Shown here: positions 1 through 6,357 of the stretch, one piece after another | Layout of the letters: every line of letters starts with the position of its first letter | Position numbering within the stretch: the first letter of the stretch is position 1 | DNA from: a virus | Reading direction: 5' to 3' (one strand) | Virus record (IMG/VR): IMGVR_UViG_3300032242_002385 | Span: 1 to 44,167 of that record | Length of the DNA stretch: 44,167 nt | The notes under the pieces: generated by a model | Told to the model about the DNA's origin: nothing | Seen by the model: only the letters and a program-made list of their open reading frames with translations | The model's database searches: none | Made by a program: the position numbers and the translations under genes

Positions 1-67
1 CACCACTATGTGATGACTTTTGTTCCATTTGCTCTGTTAGAGCGTTTAAACCTCTTACGATTCCCAT
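1..67 (-). CDS. Unknown protein, N-terminal fragment (cut by window edge)
   Basis: Only the first 22 codons are visible. The ATG at 65-67 is preceded by a good ribosome-binding site (AAGGAGA, 7 bases upstream) and by a TGATATAAT promoter-like site, so the start is well supported. The fragment begins MGIVRGLNAL and continues with a polar stretch rich in Gln, Glu and Ser. It lies just downstream of the primase, where phages often encode a single-strand DNA-binding or other replication protein, but the visible part is too short to assign a function. Confidence 0.7.
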   Translation of the reverse strand, partial: MGIVRGLNALTEQMEQKSSHSG

Positions 68-113
68 ATATTTCTCCTTAGTGTAAAGGGCTGTTTGATG
101 CCCTGTCTTTTAT

Positions 114-122
114 ATTATATCA
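114..122 (-). promoter_or_regulatory. Extended -10 promoter, TGATATAAT
   Basis: On the minus strand the primase stop codon TGA runs directly into TATAAT, giving a perfect extended -10 box (TGnTATAAT). There is no good -35 at 17 bases, as is usual for extended -10 promoters. It would drive the gene starting at 67. A weak hairpin (AGGGC/GCCCT, about 78-100) lies between this box and the ribosome-binding site. Confidence 0.45.
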
Positions 123-1082
123 CAAAACTGCGTACTCAAAGTGCGATATTGCATTTTTTATACACTGTTTTATTTGTTCATCTGTCATATCCCCAACATC
201 TTTAGCCCCAACTGGATATATGTTAGAACTATCATAATAAGCCCAAAGAACATTTTTATTCCTTAGTTTATTAGCAATGTTGTATCCTAGTGCTCTACCC
301 GCATTATCATTATCTGTCATAATAATAATCTTTGATGAATACTTATTTAAATTGGCAAGGTTTATCTCTGATAAACTACCGCCAAGTGTAGCCACCGCAT
401 TTGGGAATCCCGCTTGCCATAACCGTATTGCATCAAAACTTGATTCTGTAACAATGATTGTTCCACCTTCACGCTTTGCTTTATGCAAATTAAACATTGT
501 TTTATTGCGTGGAAGATTAGGACTATTTTTAAATCTTTTTCCTTCTATAGATCTGCCAATTATTCCTACTGGAATTCCGTCTGGTGAATGAAGAGGAACT
601 GTTACCATGCCCTGTTTATATGAAAATCCAAGTTTAAAGTGTTCCATGGCTTCTTCGGTAATTTTGCGGGATAAAAAGTATTTTTTTCCATCTGTCATAT
701 ATTGCATAAGATTGTTATGTAAAGTGTCAATCTCGCCTTGACTATACTCTACAAATTCTGGTTTATCATCTAATATTTCTTTTAACTCTTCTTCAAGTAA
801 TTGTTGTGAAGTTAATTTGTGGGCATATATATATCTTAAAGCTTCAAAATCATTTCTATTTGTTAGGCCTTTAATCATGTCCGTTACAGTGCCACGTGCA
901 TTACACATTGGGTTATAACAAACATATAGTCCTTTTTCATAACTTACAGCAAATGAAGGACTGTCGGTATTGTTATGAAATGGACAAAAACAAACAAAGT
1001 CGGAACCAGATTCAGAAAATATAGAAACATTAATGGAACGCAGAATAGAGCGGAGATCCGCTTTACTATAAACTTCTGTCAT
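120..1082 (-). CDS. DnaG-type DNA primase
   Basis: Makes RNA primers for phage DNA replication, acting with the DnaB-type helicase encoded just upstream. The 320-residue protein has an N-terminal CHC2-type zinc finger (C33-P-F-H36, C55, C60) and a C-terminal half with Toprim features: a glutamate in VTESSFDAIR (E213) and the metal-binding acidic pair in MTDNDNAGR (D257, D259). It is shorter than bacterial DnaG (about 600 residues) and lacks a clear C-terminal helicase-interaction domain, as is common for phage primases. It follows the 93-residue gene at 1086-1367 with only 3 bases between them. The start ATG at 1082 precedes MTEVYSKADL, and the order zinc finger then Toprim matches the family. 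Assignment to the family is secure; the exact primase activity is inferred. Confidence 0.9.
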   Translation of the reverse strand: MTEVYSKADLRSILRSINVSIFSESGSDFVCFCPFHNNTDSPSFAVSYEKGLYVCYNPMCNARGTVTDMIKGLTNRNDFEALRYIYAHKLTSQQLLEEELKEILDDKPEFVEYSQGEIDTLHNNLMQYMTDGKKYFLSRKITEEAMEHFKLGFSYKQGMVTVPLHSPDGIPVGIIGRSIEGKRFKNSPNLPRNKTMFNLHKAKREGGTIIVTESSFDAIRLWQAGFPNAVATLGGSLSEINLANLNKYSSKIIIMTDNDNAGRALGYNIANKLRNKNVLWAYYDSSNIYPVGAKDVGDMTDEQIKQCIKNAISHFEYAVL

Positions 1083-1085
1083 TTA

Positions 1086-1367
1086 TTATCCTTTAGGTAT
1101 TAAACTTTGTCCTGAAAAACCTTCGTACTCTTTAGCTTTCCTTTTACCTAAGTATATTCCATACATTACTAGATTAAAGGTGTAATGATCTTTTGTCTCA
1201 TTATATTTTACATTAAACTGAGGGCTTATGTCAAGGACTGGAATATAACCCTTGTCCCGCATTTGCTGAACAAGAAGCCTCTCATAATTCTCCCTTGAGC
1301 TTTGGAATTTAGAATCATCTTTAATAACTCCGTTCATCCAAAAGTCATGTATCTTTCTTGGGTACAT
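1086..1367 (-). CDS. Hypothetical 93-aa protein between helicase and primase
   Basis: I do not recognise this protein. It is 93 residues, soluble, basic at the N-terminus (MYPRKIHDFW) and rich in Tyr and Lys, with no Cys pairs or membrane segment. The start ATG at 1367 has a clear ribosome-binding site (AAGGTGG) and sits 25 bases downstream of a TGGTATAAT box. Its place between helicase and primase genes suggests a role in replication (accessory or loader protein), but this rests on context only. Confidence 0.75.
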   Translation of the reverse strand: MYPRKIHDFWMNGVIKDDSKFQSSRENYERLLVQQMRDKGYIPVLDISPQFNVKYNETKDHYTFNLVMYGIYLGKRKAKEYEGFSGQSLIPKG

Positions 1368-1391
1368 GATCCACCTTTATCTTAGGATTAA

Positions 1392-1412
1392 ATTATACCA
1401 AGATAACGGTTT
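1392..1412 (-). promoter_or_regulatory. Promoter with extended -10 TGGTATAAT
   Basis: TATAAT at 1392-1397 with TGG at 1398-1400 forms a perfect extended -10. ATGACA, a 5/6 match to TTGACA, lies 16 bases further upstream and overlaps the last codons of the helicase C-terminal frame (ATG ACA TAA). It would start transcription of the 93-aa gene and the primase independently of the interrupted helicase upstream. Confidence 0.55.
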
Positions 1413-1746
1413 ATGTCATAGGATTTTCGTAAATTTCCTTTACAACACCCCGATTTAAATCCCAATCTAAATAAAAATCAAACTCAGTTCCGTGACGATT
1501 TTTACGGCTTACAATTTCCATAATATTAGTGTCTGGAGTTCTATGCACAGCCATAGCCATATCAGCATCATATTCAATAGCCTTTGACCATGCTACTTGT
1601 GATAGCAAAGGTGGGGAATCTTGATCTGATATATCATCCATTGTTGCTGCAGTAATATCAATAATTGGAATATTATTGCGTACTGCTAACAATTTAAAAT
1701 CACGAGAAATATTGCGATTACGCTCTACTTCTGATTTAGCTCCTTA
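1411..1746 (-). pseudogene. Helicase C-terminal part, same frame, beyond the in-frame TAA
   Basis: This is the distal RecA-like half of the DnaB-type helicase, in the same frame as the upstream part and separated from it only by the TAA at 1744-1746. Right after the stop come G-A-K-S-E-V-E-R-N and then a basic helix and the strand LAVRNNIPIIDI, matching the DnaB layout after Walker B (a loop, then KxLAxxxxxPVIxL). AVHR and SRKNRHG near the end fit the C-terminal arginine-rich nucleotide-contact region. The first available start in this frame is a TTG at 1692 with no ribosome-binding site nearby; an AAGGAG sequence overlaps the stop itself but has no start codon at a workable distance. Whether this part is made by readthrough, as a separate chain or not at all cannot be told here. 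Confidence 0.75.
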
Positions 1747-2637
1747 TGAATCATTAAACAGTTGATGATAATCAAGAATAACAATATCAGGTTTATGCTG
1801 GTCAATCTTTGCTTGTACGGTTTGTGGAGTGACTTGACCAGTACCTTCATTTGACACTAAGATAAATTGATTCTTGTTGGCAAACTTTTTTGAACCCCAA
1901 TCATCAAATGTGCTTATATCAATTTGACCTCTTGCAAAATCTGAAGCCTTAAACAAACCTGAACCTAGCATTGTATAAATACGGTCACGCATATTTTCTG
2001 GTGTCATTTCAAGAGATACAATCATAGGCTTAAAACCTTGTTCCCAAGCTTTACAGGCTAGATAAGAGGACATCCATGTCTTACCCCTACCTGCCCAACC
2101 AATCATGACTATAAGGTGTCCTGGAGCCATTCCTGTAGGGTATGCATAGTCAATAGCTTTGAAGCCTGTCATAATTCCTGGGCTTCCGCCCATTGCATCA
2201 GAACGGTTCTTAACTGCTTCAAAATGTTTTTCAGCCAATTTATAATCAGTTAAATCAACATCTCGAACATTGTTTGTAAGTCTACTTAATGTAGTTAATT
2301 CTTTTTGCATATCTGCAACTACTTTTGAAGATGCATTGTTCTTTAAACTTTGTCCAGATGACAACAAAAGATTTCTTAGTTTAGAAGCAAGGTATTCATT
2401 TTTTAATTGATCTAAATAGTATGCAGTCTCGCCTTTAACTGACTCTGGCTCAAAATCTTTAAAACGTTCTGTAAGAACTGAAACATCTGGAACAGCTTTA
2501 AACTTTAAATAATAAGACTTTAAGCCTTCCCACACATCTTTGTGGGAAACAAATACATCATCAATATTATCTGCAAGAACAACAGAAATATCTTTATTCT
2601 TGCATACTGCTGTAATGACTGCTGATTCAGTGTTCAT
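1744..2637 (-). CDS. DnaB-type replicative helicase, N-terminal part ending at in-frame TAA
   Basis: The N-terminal part (297 residues from ATG 2637) of a hexameric replicative helicase. Residues 1-125 look like the all-helical N-terminal domain. The RecA-like motor starts near residue 145, with Walker A in GWAGRGKT (K186, T187), the catalytic glutamate in SLEM (E210) and Walker B in DIVILDY (284-290). The frame stops at TAA 1744-1746, ten residues after Walker B begins, although the homologous sequence continues in frame to 1411. The full gene would be about 408 codons, a usual size for phage DnaB helicases. The ATG at 2637 overlaps the end of the preceding gene (shared AATGAACACTGA) and is preferred over a TTG at 2652. 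Truncated like this it lacks the conserved distal motor motifs and should not work as a helicase alone. Confidence 0.85.
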   Translation of the reverse strand: MNTESAVITAVCKNKDISVVLADNIDDVFVSHKDVWEGLKSYYLKFKAVPDVSVLTERFKDFEPESVKGETAYYLDQLKNEYLASKLRNLLLSSGQSLKNNASSKVVADMQKELTTLSRLTNNVRDVDLTDYKLAEKHFEAVKNRSDAMGGSPGIMTGFKAIDYAYPTGMAPGHLIVMIGWAGRGKTWMSSYLACKAWEQGFKPMIVSLEMTPENMRDRIYTMLGSGLFKASDFARGQIDISTFDDWGSKKFANKNQFILVSNEGTGQVTPQTVQAKIDQHKPDIVILDYHQLFNDS

Positions 2638-2959
2638 TGTCTCTTTCTTCAACCATAGATTTAGTCTTTGACCTAATTAATTCTCGACGGGTCTTATCTT
2701 CTTCTGTCTGCTGTAAAGTCAAATCAAGCTTTTCAAAGTTATAAAAAAACCAAGATAGCGGGTGACCAGACTTTGTAATTCTAAAATAATATTCAAGCAA
2801 AACTTTTGCTCTATCAAACCCAATGCTATCTATAACATCAAGCATAGCCCACTTTTCTCTGTACTTATTTACAACAGCAGGTTTATTATACTTTTGCTTG
2901 TATAGAGCACAGTAAAGTGAAACTAAAGCATATCCCAGCTTTGCTTCATCTTTTGTCAT
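2627..2959 (-). CDS. Hypothetical 110-aa protein, possible helicase loader
   Basis: I do not recognise the sequence. It is 110 residues, mostly helical by composition, with aromatic-rich segments (SLYCALYKQKYN; LEYYFRITKSGHPLSWFFYN) and a charged C-terminus ending in VEERDNEH. Its stop overlaps the start of the helicase gene, implying translational coupling. A small helical protein encoded directly before a phage DnaB helicase is a common place for a helicase loader or primosome protein; that role is inferred from position only. Confidence 0.7.
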   Translation of the reverse strand: MTKDEAKLGYALVSLYCALYKQKYNKPAVVNKYREKWAMLDVIDSIGFDRAKVLLEYYFRITKSGHPLSWFFYNFEKLDLTLQQTEEDKTRRELIRSKTKSMVEERDNEH

Positions 2960-3165
2960 TTTTTACCTTTTAGCTCTTCTTCTATTTCATTAACTTTTTC
3001 CATCAACTTTTCTTCTACGAACTTATAAACTCTATCTGTAGCGGTTCCCGTGTTTTCTCCAGCACGAACAAAATCCTCTACTCCAATACCTATCTTTAAA
3101 CTTTCAAAGTTTCCTAAGTTGCGAGTAAACTGCAACTCAACTTTAACGTTCGTCTGATTCGTCAT
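2956..3165 (-). CDS. Hypothetical 69-aa protein
   Basis: I do not recognise this protein. From ATG 3165 it is 69 residues, beginning MTNQTNVKVELQF, with an N-terminal beta-like half and a charged helix at the end (VEEKLMEKVNEIEEELKG). A purine-rich AAAAGGAAG stretch lies 8 to 12 bases upstream of this ATG; the alternative TTG at 3186 would add seven Lys/Arg-rich residues and is less likely. The gene overlaps its upstream neighbour by 23 bases in another frame and its stop overlaps the next start by 4 bases. Confidence 0.65.
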   Translation of the reverse strand: MTNQTNVKVELQFTRNLGNFESLKIGIGVEDFVRAGENTGTATDRVYKFVEEKLMEKVNEIEEELKGKK

Positions 3166-3382
3166 TTTTCTTTTCTTCCTTTTCAACTAGAGCAAACCCT
3201 GGCTTAAATTTCTTATGATCTTTATCTGAAAGATGTTGATATAACATCATTAAACGATCTGATATAGCTATCATAGCATCTAAGTCCTCTTTTTGTCCAG
3301 CCAGCTCCATTGCATATTCCAAAACCTTTAATGCAGCATCAAGAGTTTGTTTTGCCTCTTTGTTTAATTTATCATTTACCAT
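3143..3382 (-). CDS. Hypothetical small helical protein, 79 aa
   Basis: A 79-residue, strongly helical, charged protein: a continuous helix-forming N-terminal two thirds (DAALKVLEYAMELAGQKEDL and following) and a Lys/Glu/Asp-rich tail (EKEEKKNDESDER). No catalytic motif is visible. Its ATG at 3382 overlaps the end of the upstream gene by 7 bases and its own end overlaps the next gene. Function unknown; neighbours suggest an early or replication role. Confidence 0.7.
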   Translation of the reverse strand: MVNDKLNKEAKQTLDAALKVLEYAMELAGQKEDLDAMIAISDRLMMLYQHLSDKDHKKFKPGFALVEKEEKKNDESDER

Positions 3383-3891
3383 TCAGGTTGTTTCCAAACT
3401 GGAACAAATGTTCCATCATCTTTTTTAACATATAAGACATTCTCCTGTTTTAATCTTGCTTCTAATTCTGGTCTACTTGGCATATCTCCTGGAGTTACAC
3501 CGCCGTCAGATCTAGGTCTTCCTCTATGAACTGTTTTAAAAAAATCATGCATTTTTCTTATATCATCTTCACTCCAAAAAAACTTGCCTGGAGTTTTATT
3601 ACCGTTTAAAGAATAAACTCTTTGTGGATATTCTAAATTACCTTTATATAAATGCATCTTAATTGTGTCTTCATGCTTGCCAATAATTTTTACTACTTCT
3701 GACATTGGGTATGCATGTTGCTTATTTTTATCGAAATCCAACAAATTATAAGCAACACGCTTCCCAAGATTATAGTCCCAAGCAATTAATAGGTCCTCTG
3801 CTCTGGATCTACGCAATACTTTGTGTAATCTATTGTTTAAATAGAAATACCGTATCGAAGCTGAGCTGCTTCTTCTACTTTTGCGAGCCAT
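3376..3891 (-). CDS. Helix-turn-helix-like DNA-binding protein
   Basis: 171 residues. The N-terminus is very basic (MARKSRRSSSAS, then LHKVLRRSRAED). The middle contains MSEVVKIIGKHEDTIKMHLY followed by a short strand and FFWSEDDIRKMHDFF, which resembles a MerR/excisionase-like winged helix-turn-helix: a helix, turn, recognition helix, a wing, and then a helix that reads the element order. The tail is Arg/Lys-rich (VHRGRPRSDGG). Such proteins in phages act as DNA-binding regulators or accessory recombination/replication factors. The ATG at 3891 lies inside the upstream zinc-ribbon gene (55-base overlap). The DNA-binding assignment is from pattern; the target is unknown. Confidence 0.6.
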   Translation of the reverse strand: MARKSRRSSSASIRYFYLNNRLHKVLRRSRAEDLLIAWDYNLGKRVAYNLLDFDKNKQHAYPMSEVVKIIGKHEDTIKMHLYKGNLEYPQRVYSLNGNKTPGKFFWSEDDIRKMHDFFKTVHRGRPRSDGGVTPGDMPSRPELEARLKQENVLYVKKDDGTFVPVWKQPEW

Positions 3892-4022
3892 GATCCAAAC
3901 CTATTTTCTTTTCTGACCATCCATCTTTTCCCACACATGACACAAAACAATTCGACCCGCAGATTTTGGGAATAAACTCTGTCAACGAATACTCGTCCTG
4001 TGCATTTTTTACAAAATAACAT
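3837..4022 (-). CDS. Small zinc-ribbon protein, 61 aa
   Basis: 61 residues with two Cys pairs, C4-K-K-C7 and C27-V-M-C30, spaced 19 residues apart, as in treble-clef or zinc-ribbon folds that bind one zinc ion. The rest is basic with a short C-terminal helix (WLAKVEEAAQLRYG). The ATG at 4022 is 23 bases after the holin-like stop; its ribosome-binding site is weak. Likely a nucleic-acid-binding or protein-protein adaptor; a specific function is not assignable. Its large overlap with the next gene is unusual, but the Cys pattern supports that it is real. Confidence 0.65.
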   Translation of the reverse strand: MLFCKKCTGRVFVDRVYSQNLRVELFCVMCGKRWMVRKENRFGSWLAKVEEAAQLRYGISI

Positions 4023-4044
4023 TATTAAGTTTTCTTACACTTAT

Positions 4045-4224
4045 TTACTTTGCTGGTGCATTAAAATGGTCAATAGCACCCTTAAGTACTGGACCAAGGA
4101 CACCGACTAGTGCTGCCCAAGCAACCTTCTTGACATCGTGATTTCCACCTTGCCAAATAGCTACTGCTGCTGCAGCGGTAGCATATAGATAATGCTCTAC
4201 AAGAGCCTTACGCTTTGCGTTCAT
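4045..4224 (-). CDS. Holin-like small membrane protein, 59 aa
   Basis: A 59-residue protein beginning MNAKRKALVEHYLYATAAAA. It has a basic N-terminus, a first hydrophobic helix (about residues 12-24, TAAAAVAIW), a short polar turn with Gly-Gly-Asn, a second hydrophobic segment (about 34-47, VAWAALVGVLGPVL) and a short charged tail. This two-helix architecture with basic start is typical of small phage holins, which form pores in the inner membrane to let the endolysin reach the cell wall. The start ATG has a strong AAGGAG site 7 bases upstream. It follows the metallophosphoesterase by 19 bases and probably shares the promoter at 5025-5054. The endolysin itself is encoded 30 kb away in the head block. 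The holin call is structural inference, not a recognised sequence. Confidence 0.65.
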   Translation of the reverse strand: MNAKRKALVEHYLYATAAAAVAIWQGGNHDVKKVAWAALVGVLGPVLKGAIDHFNAPAK

Positions 4225-4243
4225 ATTTTTTTCTCCTTATAGG

Positions 4244-4999
4244 TTATGCGGTAAATATTTTACCGTCTACTACACAAGTATAATCTCGTGTAATTTGAAT
4301 TAACTGGACATGTGGATAATCATTGACAACATGTGCCACTGCAAATCCTGCCTGCCAATTCTTTTGGATTGAATAATCCATTTTGGTTTCATCGCATAGA
4401 TGACCAATTTCATATCCACGTAGTTCTTGACCACTTAGATTGTATGTTTGAAAATAAGCACCCATGCGGTGAGAGTGTCCACGCACTAAGGATATACCCC
4501 AGTTTTGAACATCGTTACGTACAGATTCTCCAGAGTGTTTGGAAATGGACTCGCCATGATGACCATACAAATCACCAAAACGTTTAACTGGCGGTTCATT
4601 ATAATGATGCCAATTAAAGCCATGCTTATTATATTCGTAGAGTGAATCTGGTGTAACGAAATCTAGTAGTGTTGGAGCTTTCTTTGCAATGTAGTCTCCA
4701 TGTCTTGTCCAACCATGATTACCGTCATGAAAATGACAATCAGCATTTGGAACAATTTGTCTAATATCTGCTAGGAATTGGCGTGTTCCTGTAACTCCGC
4801 CATCCATAATTGAAATTCCTTCATCAGGCAATCCATCTGCCCAACGACTTGTAGAATCAGCATCATCAATATCTCCAAGCAGATCAACTGCATCTGGCTT
4901 CCACCATTTCATTACTTTAAGAAAGAGTTCAACCTTTCTTTCATCGTGGCGTGGGAAGTGGACATCTGAGACCATCATCCATTTTAAATCATTAGTCAT
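4244..4999 (-). CDS. Calcineurin-like metallophosphoesterase
   Basis: A 251-residue phosphoesterase of the two-metal calcineurin-like superfamily. The metal-binding motifs appear in order: D12-V-H14 (SDVHFPRHD), GD43-I-D-D46 (LGDIDDAD), G93-N94-H95 (DGNHGWTRH), GHH at 146-148 and GHSH at 174-177. Members hydrolyse phosphomono- or diesters, including nucleic acids or cyclic nucleotides; which substrate is used here cannot be read from sequence. Similar genes are frequent in phages of actinobacteria and may act in nucleotide or DNA processing. The ATG at 4999 has AAAGG upstream, and the gene is the first of a group (phosphoesterase, holin-like, zinc ribbon) behind a consensus promoter. Confidence 0.88.
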   Translation of the reverse strand: MTNDLKWMMVSDVHFPRHDERKVELFLKVMKWWKPDAVDLLGDIDDADSTSRWADGLPDEGISIMDGGVTGTRQFLADIRQIVPNADCHFHDGNHGWTRHGDYIAKKAPTLLDFVTPDSLYEYNKHGFNWHHYNEPPVKRFGDLYGHHGESISKHSGESVRNDVQNWGISLVRGHSHRMGAYFQTYNLSGQELRGYEIGHLCDETKMDYSIQKNWQAGFAVAHVVNDYPHVQLIQITRDYTCVVDGKIFTA

Positions 5000-5024
5000 T
5001 GAATCCCTTTCTAGGATTTAGTTA

Positions 5025-5054
5025 ATTGTATCGCATATTATTATTTTTTGTCAA
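5025..5054 (-). promoter_or_regulatory. Consensus sigma70-type promoter upstream of phosphoesterase
   Basis: TTGACA (5049-5054) and TACAAT (5025-5030) are separated by 18 bases, 26 bases upstream of the phosphoesterase start. The -35 box overlaps the TGA stop of the HNH gene. This is one of the two strongest -35/-10 pairs in the window. Confidence 0.7.
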
Positions 5055-5311
5055 GCACAATGTGCTTTATCGTGTTCTAATCTTGAACATAAAAACAGAT
5101 TGATTAATCTATTATCCATTTTATTTTCATTAATATGGTGAATAGTTTCCCAATCTTCTATAATTCTATTTAATTGTTTTTCCATTATTAGGCGGTGTTC
5201 ATAATACCAGCCTTTAAAGTTTTTAGGATGTTCTGGTACTTTTACCAAAACATAACCTTCTCTACTTACTTTTTGTTCCCGCTTTGTCCAACTTTTAATT
5301 GGAATATACAT
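5051..5311 (-). CDS. HNH endonuclease
   Basis: An 86-residue HNH nuclease of the small phage homing-endonuclease type. The core is EHR (38-40), then ETIHHINENK with His58-His59, then MDNRLINL (Asp66-Asn67) and a final H80/H84 (SRLEHDKAH), giving the beta-beta-alpha metal fold that cuts DNA. The N-terminal part (GYVLVKVPEHPKNFKGWYYE) fits the usual HNH-3 lead-in. The start ATG overlaps the stop of the upstream gene by one base (TAATG), with no good ribosome-binding site, so translation may be coupled. It may be a free-standing mobile gene inserted at the junction between tail and lysis genes, or a domesticated nuclease for packaging. Confidence 0.85.
   Translation of the reverse strand: MYIPIKSWTKREQKVSREGYVLVKVPEHPKNFKGWYYEHRLIMEKQLNRIIEDWETIHHINENKMDNRLINLFLCSRLEHDKAHCA
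5053..5067. promoter_or_regulatory. Perfect 15-base palindrome at the -35 box (possible operator)
   Basis: AAGCACA and TGTGCTT flank a single central base, covering the last four codons of the HNH gene and abutting the TTGACA box of the next promoter. A site of this form and place could be an operator for a dimeric regulator. As a hairpin it would have only a one-base loop, so a terminator role is unlikely. Confidence 0.35.
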
Positions 5312-5781
5312 TATGCGACTGTCTTAGTTGCAAGCCCAAACGCTAGTATTTGTACTTCTACAATTGCAGAAGATTTTGCTCCGCTAGTATCGTGAACGAT
5401 AAAAGAACAACTATCGCCTTGAATATCAGTCAAGTGTACTGTTGGAAAAATTGTTGAAGATGTGCCAATTAATTTGGCTGTAGCAACAACCACAGGAGTA
5501 GCACCAAAAGCCACTCCGCCGTATTTAACGCCAGTTGCGGTTGCTTTGCCAGCTGATAGTTGACAACCATATTTAACGCCCGCAAAAGACAAATTGCCCG
5601 CAGAAATATAGGCGGGTGCTGCTGGAGTTTGATTTGAGGTAGAATCAACTACCTGAATAGAAGCCATGTTACCCGCAGCAAGAGTTACATAAAGATCATC
5701 ATGTGATTTTAGTGTTTCAAGAATACTTGTAATCTGTGTAAAATCAATTACTGCATTGTCTACTATGGTATTAATTGCCAT
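5311..5781 (-). CDS. Putative tail tip or virion surface protein, 156 aa
   Basis: 156 residues, Ala/Val/Thr/Gly-rich and predicted all-beta. The middle has two copies of GVKYG with similar flanks (SFAGVKYGCQLSAGKA; ATGVKYGGVAFGATP). The C-terminal half (ATPVVVATAKLIGT, then HLTDIQGDSCSFIVHDTSG) resembles the small beta-sandwich of H-type lectin-like phage tail tips, in which a Pro-Val-Val-Val strand is followed by a Phe-Xaa-Val strand. It lies right after the tail fibre gene, so a role in receptor contact or fibre attachment is plausible. The ATG at 5781 overlaps the previous gene by 11 bases, with a GGGAGA site upstream. Confidence 0.6.
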   Translation of the reverse strand: MAINTIVDNAVIDFTQITSILETLKSHDDLYVTLAAGNMASIQVVDSTSNQTPAAPAYISAGNLSFAGVKYGCQLSAGKATATGVKYGGVAFGATPVVVATAKLIGTSSTIFPTVHLTDIQGDSCSFIVHDTSGAKSSAIVEVQILAFGLATKTVA

Positions 5782-6166
5782 CTAATTTATCTCCCTCTGC
5801 ATGAACAAATATCTCTTTTTGTCCCGCTTTAATTATATCAGAACCTATCCATTCAAGAACATCTGGTTCAATAATATGTCTACGCTTATTATCGCTTATA
5901 AGATATATTTTACCATCTGAGATGTCTTTTACCAAAGACCCATCTCGAAAACCAAGTACACCACTGATTGGATAATTTGCCATCATTAACTCTTTTGTAT
6001 ATACTATTGGCAGGTTCCAAGTGTTCATAGCCCTATCGGATATGAACCTAAATCGTTTATTACCTTTGATGTAAAAATAACCCTTTTCGGTATGTGCAAT
6101 TAATCCACTAGGGACTATAGGGTTATATGTTTTGTTAGTTTGTTTCTTCTTGAACAGGCTGATCAT
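5771..6166 (-). CDS. Hypothetical 131-aa protein with repeated beta units
   Basis: I do not recognise a named family. From ATG 6166 (MISLFKKKQT) it is 131 residues; AAGG lies upstream. Two similar units are visible: KGYFYIKGNKRFRFISDRAMNTW and, later, GKIYLISDNKRRHIIEPDVLEWIG, each with a strand, a Gly/Asn-Lys-Arg turn, a second strand and a Trp. This pattern is like the short beta repeats of some phage fibre-associated or cell-wall-interaction proteins. It overlaps the 55-aa gene upstream and the tail tip gene downstream, and so belongs to the fibre block. Confidence 0.6.
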   Translation of the reverse strand: MISLFKKKQTNKTYNPIVPSGLIAHTEKGYFYIKGNKRFRFISDRAMNTWNLPIVYTKELMMANYPISGVLGFRDGSLVKDISDGKIYLISDNKRRHIIEPDVLEWIGSDIIKAGQKEIFVHAEGDKLDGN

Positions 6167-6302
6167 TGTTAGCCTTATTAGCATTTTGTGTAAGTTCTGC
6201 TCTTAACACTGCAATTTGTGTCTCATAATTTGAGACGATTTGACCAATTCTTTCTTGCAATGCTTGAATAATTAGTTCTACTTTTTGTTGTTCATCATTC
6301 AC
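6135..6302 (-). CDS. Small coiled-coil protein, 55 aa
   Basis: A 55-residue frame starting at GTG 6300-6302 with an AAAAGGA site 8 bases upstream and a TTGACA/TATACT promoter further up. The product (after the start residue: NDEQQKVELIIQALQERIGQ and onward) shows heptad-like spacing of Val/Leu/Ile through about residue 37, then a polar Asn/Gln/Glu-rich tail. An ATG nearby is in another frame and stops at once, so GTG is the only workable start. It overlaps the next gene by 32 bases. A short coiled coil after the fibre gene could be a fibre-assembly chaperone or hinge; this is inferred from position. Confidence 0.6.
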   Translation of the reverse strand: MNDEQQKVELIIQALQERIGQIVSNYETQIAVLRAELTQNANKANNDQPVQEETN

Positions 6303-6327
6303 AATATATTCCTTTTCTCTTTTGTCT

Positions 6328-6357
6328 AGTATATCATTTACTTTGTTAAGTTGTCAA
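6328..6357 (-). promoter_or_regulatory. Consensus promoter with extended -10 (TTGACA / TGATATACT)
   Basis: TTGACA (6352-6357) and TATACT (6328-6333) are 18 bases apart, with TG in the extended -10 position (6335-6336). It overlaps the last codons and stop of the long fibre gene and would drive the 55-aa coiled-coil gene and following tail tip and HNH genes. Confidence 0.7.

Noticed and set aside
78-100. Strong terminator after the primase
   Set aside because: The AGGGC/GCCCT stem is only 5 bp with an 8-base loop and no T run, so at most a weak attenuator.
1411-1692. Independent small gene starting at TTG 1692
   Set aside because: No ribosome-binding site lies near the TTG, the start falls inside a helicase strand and the upstream codons back to the stop also match the helicase.
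1744-1746. TAA reassigned to an amino acid in this phage
   Set aside because: Many other genes end cleanly at TAA with tight overlaps to the next start (for example 4045-4224, 6338-12211 and the frameshift product), so TAA works as a stop.
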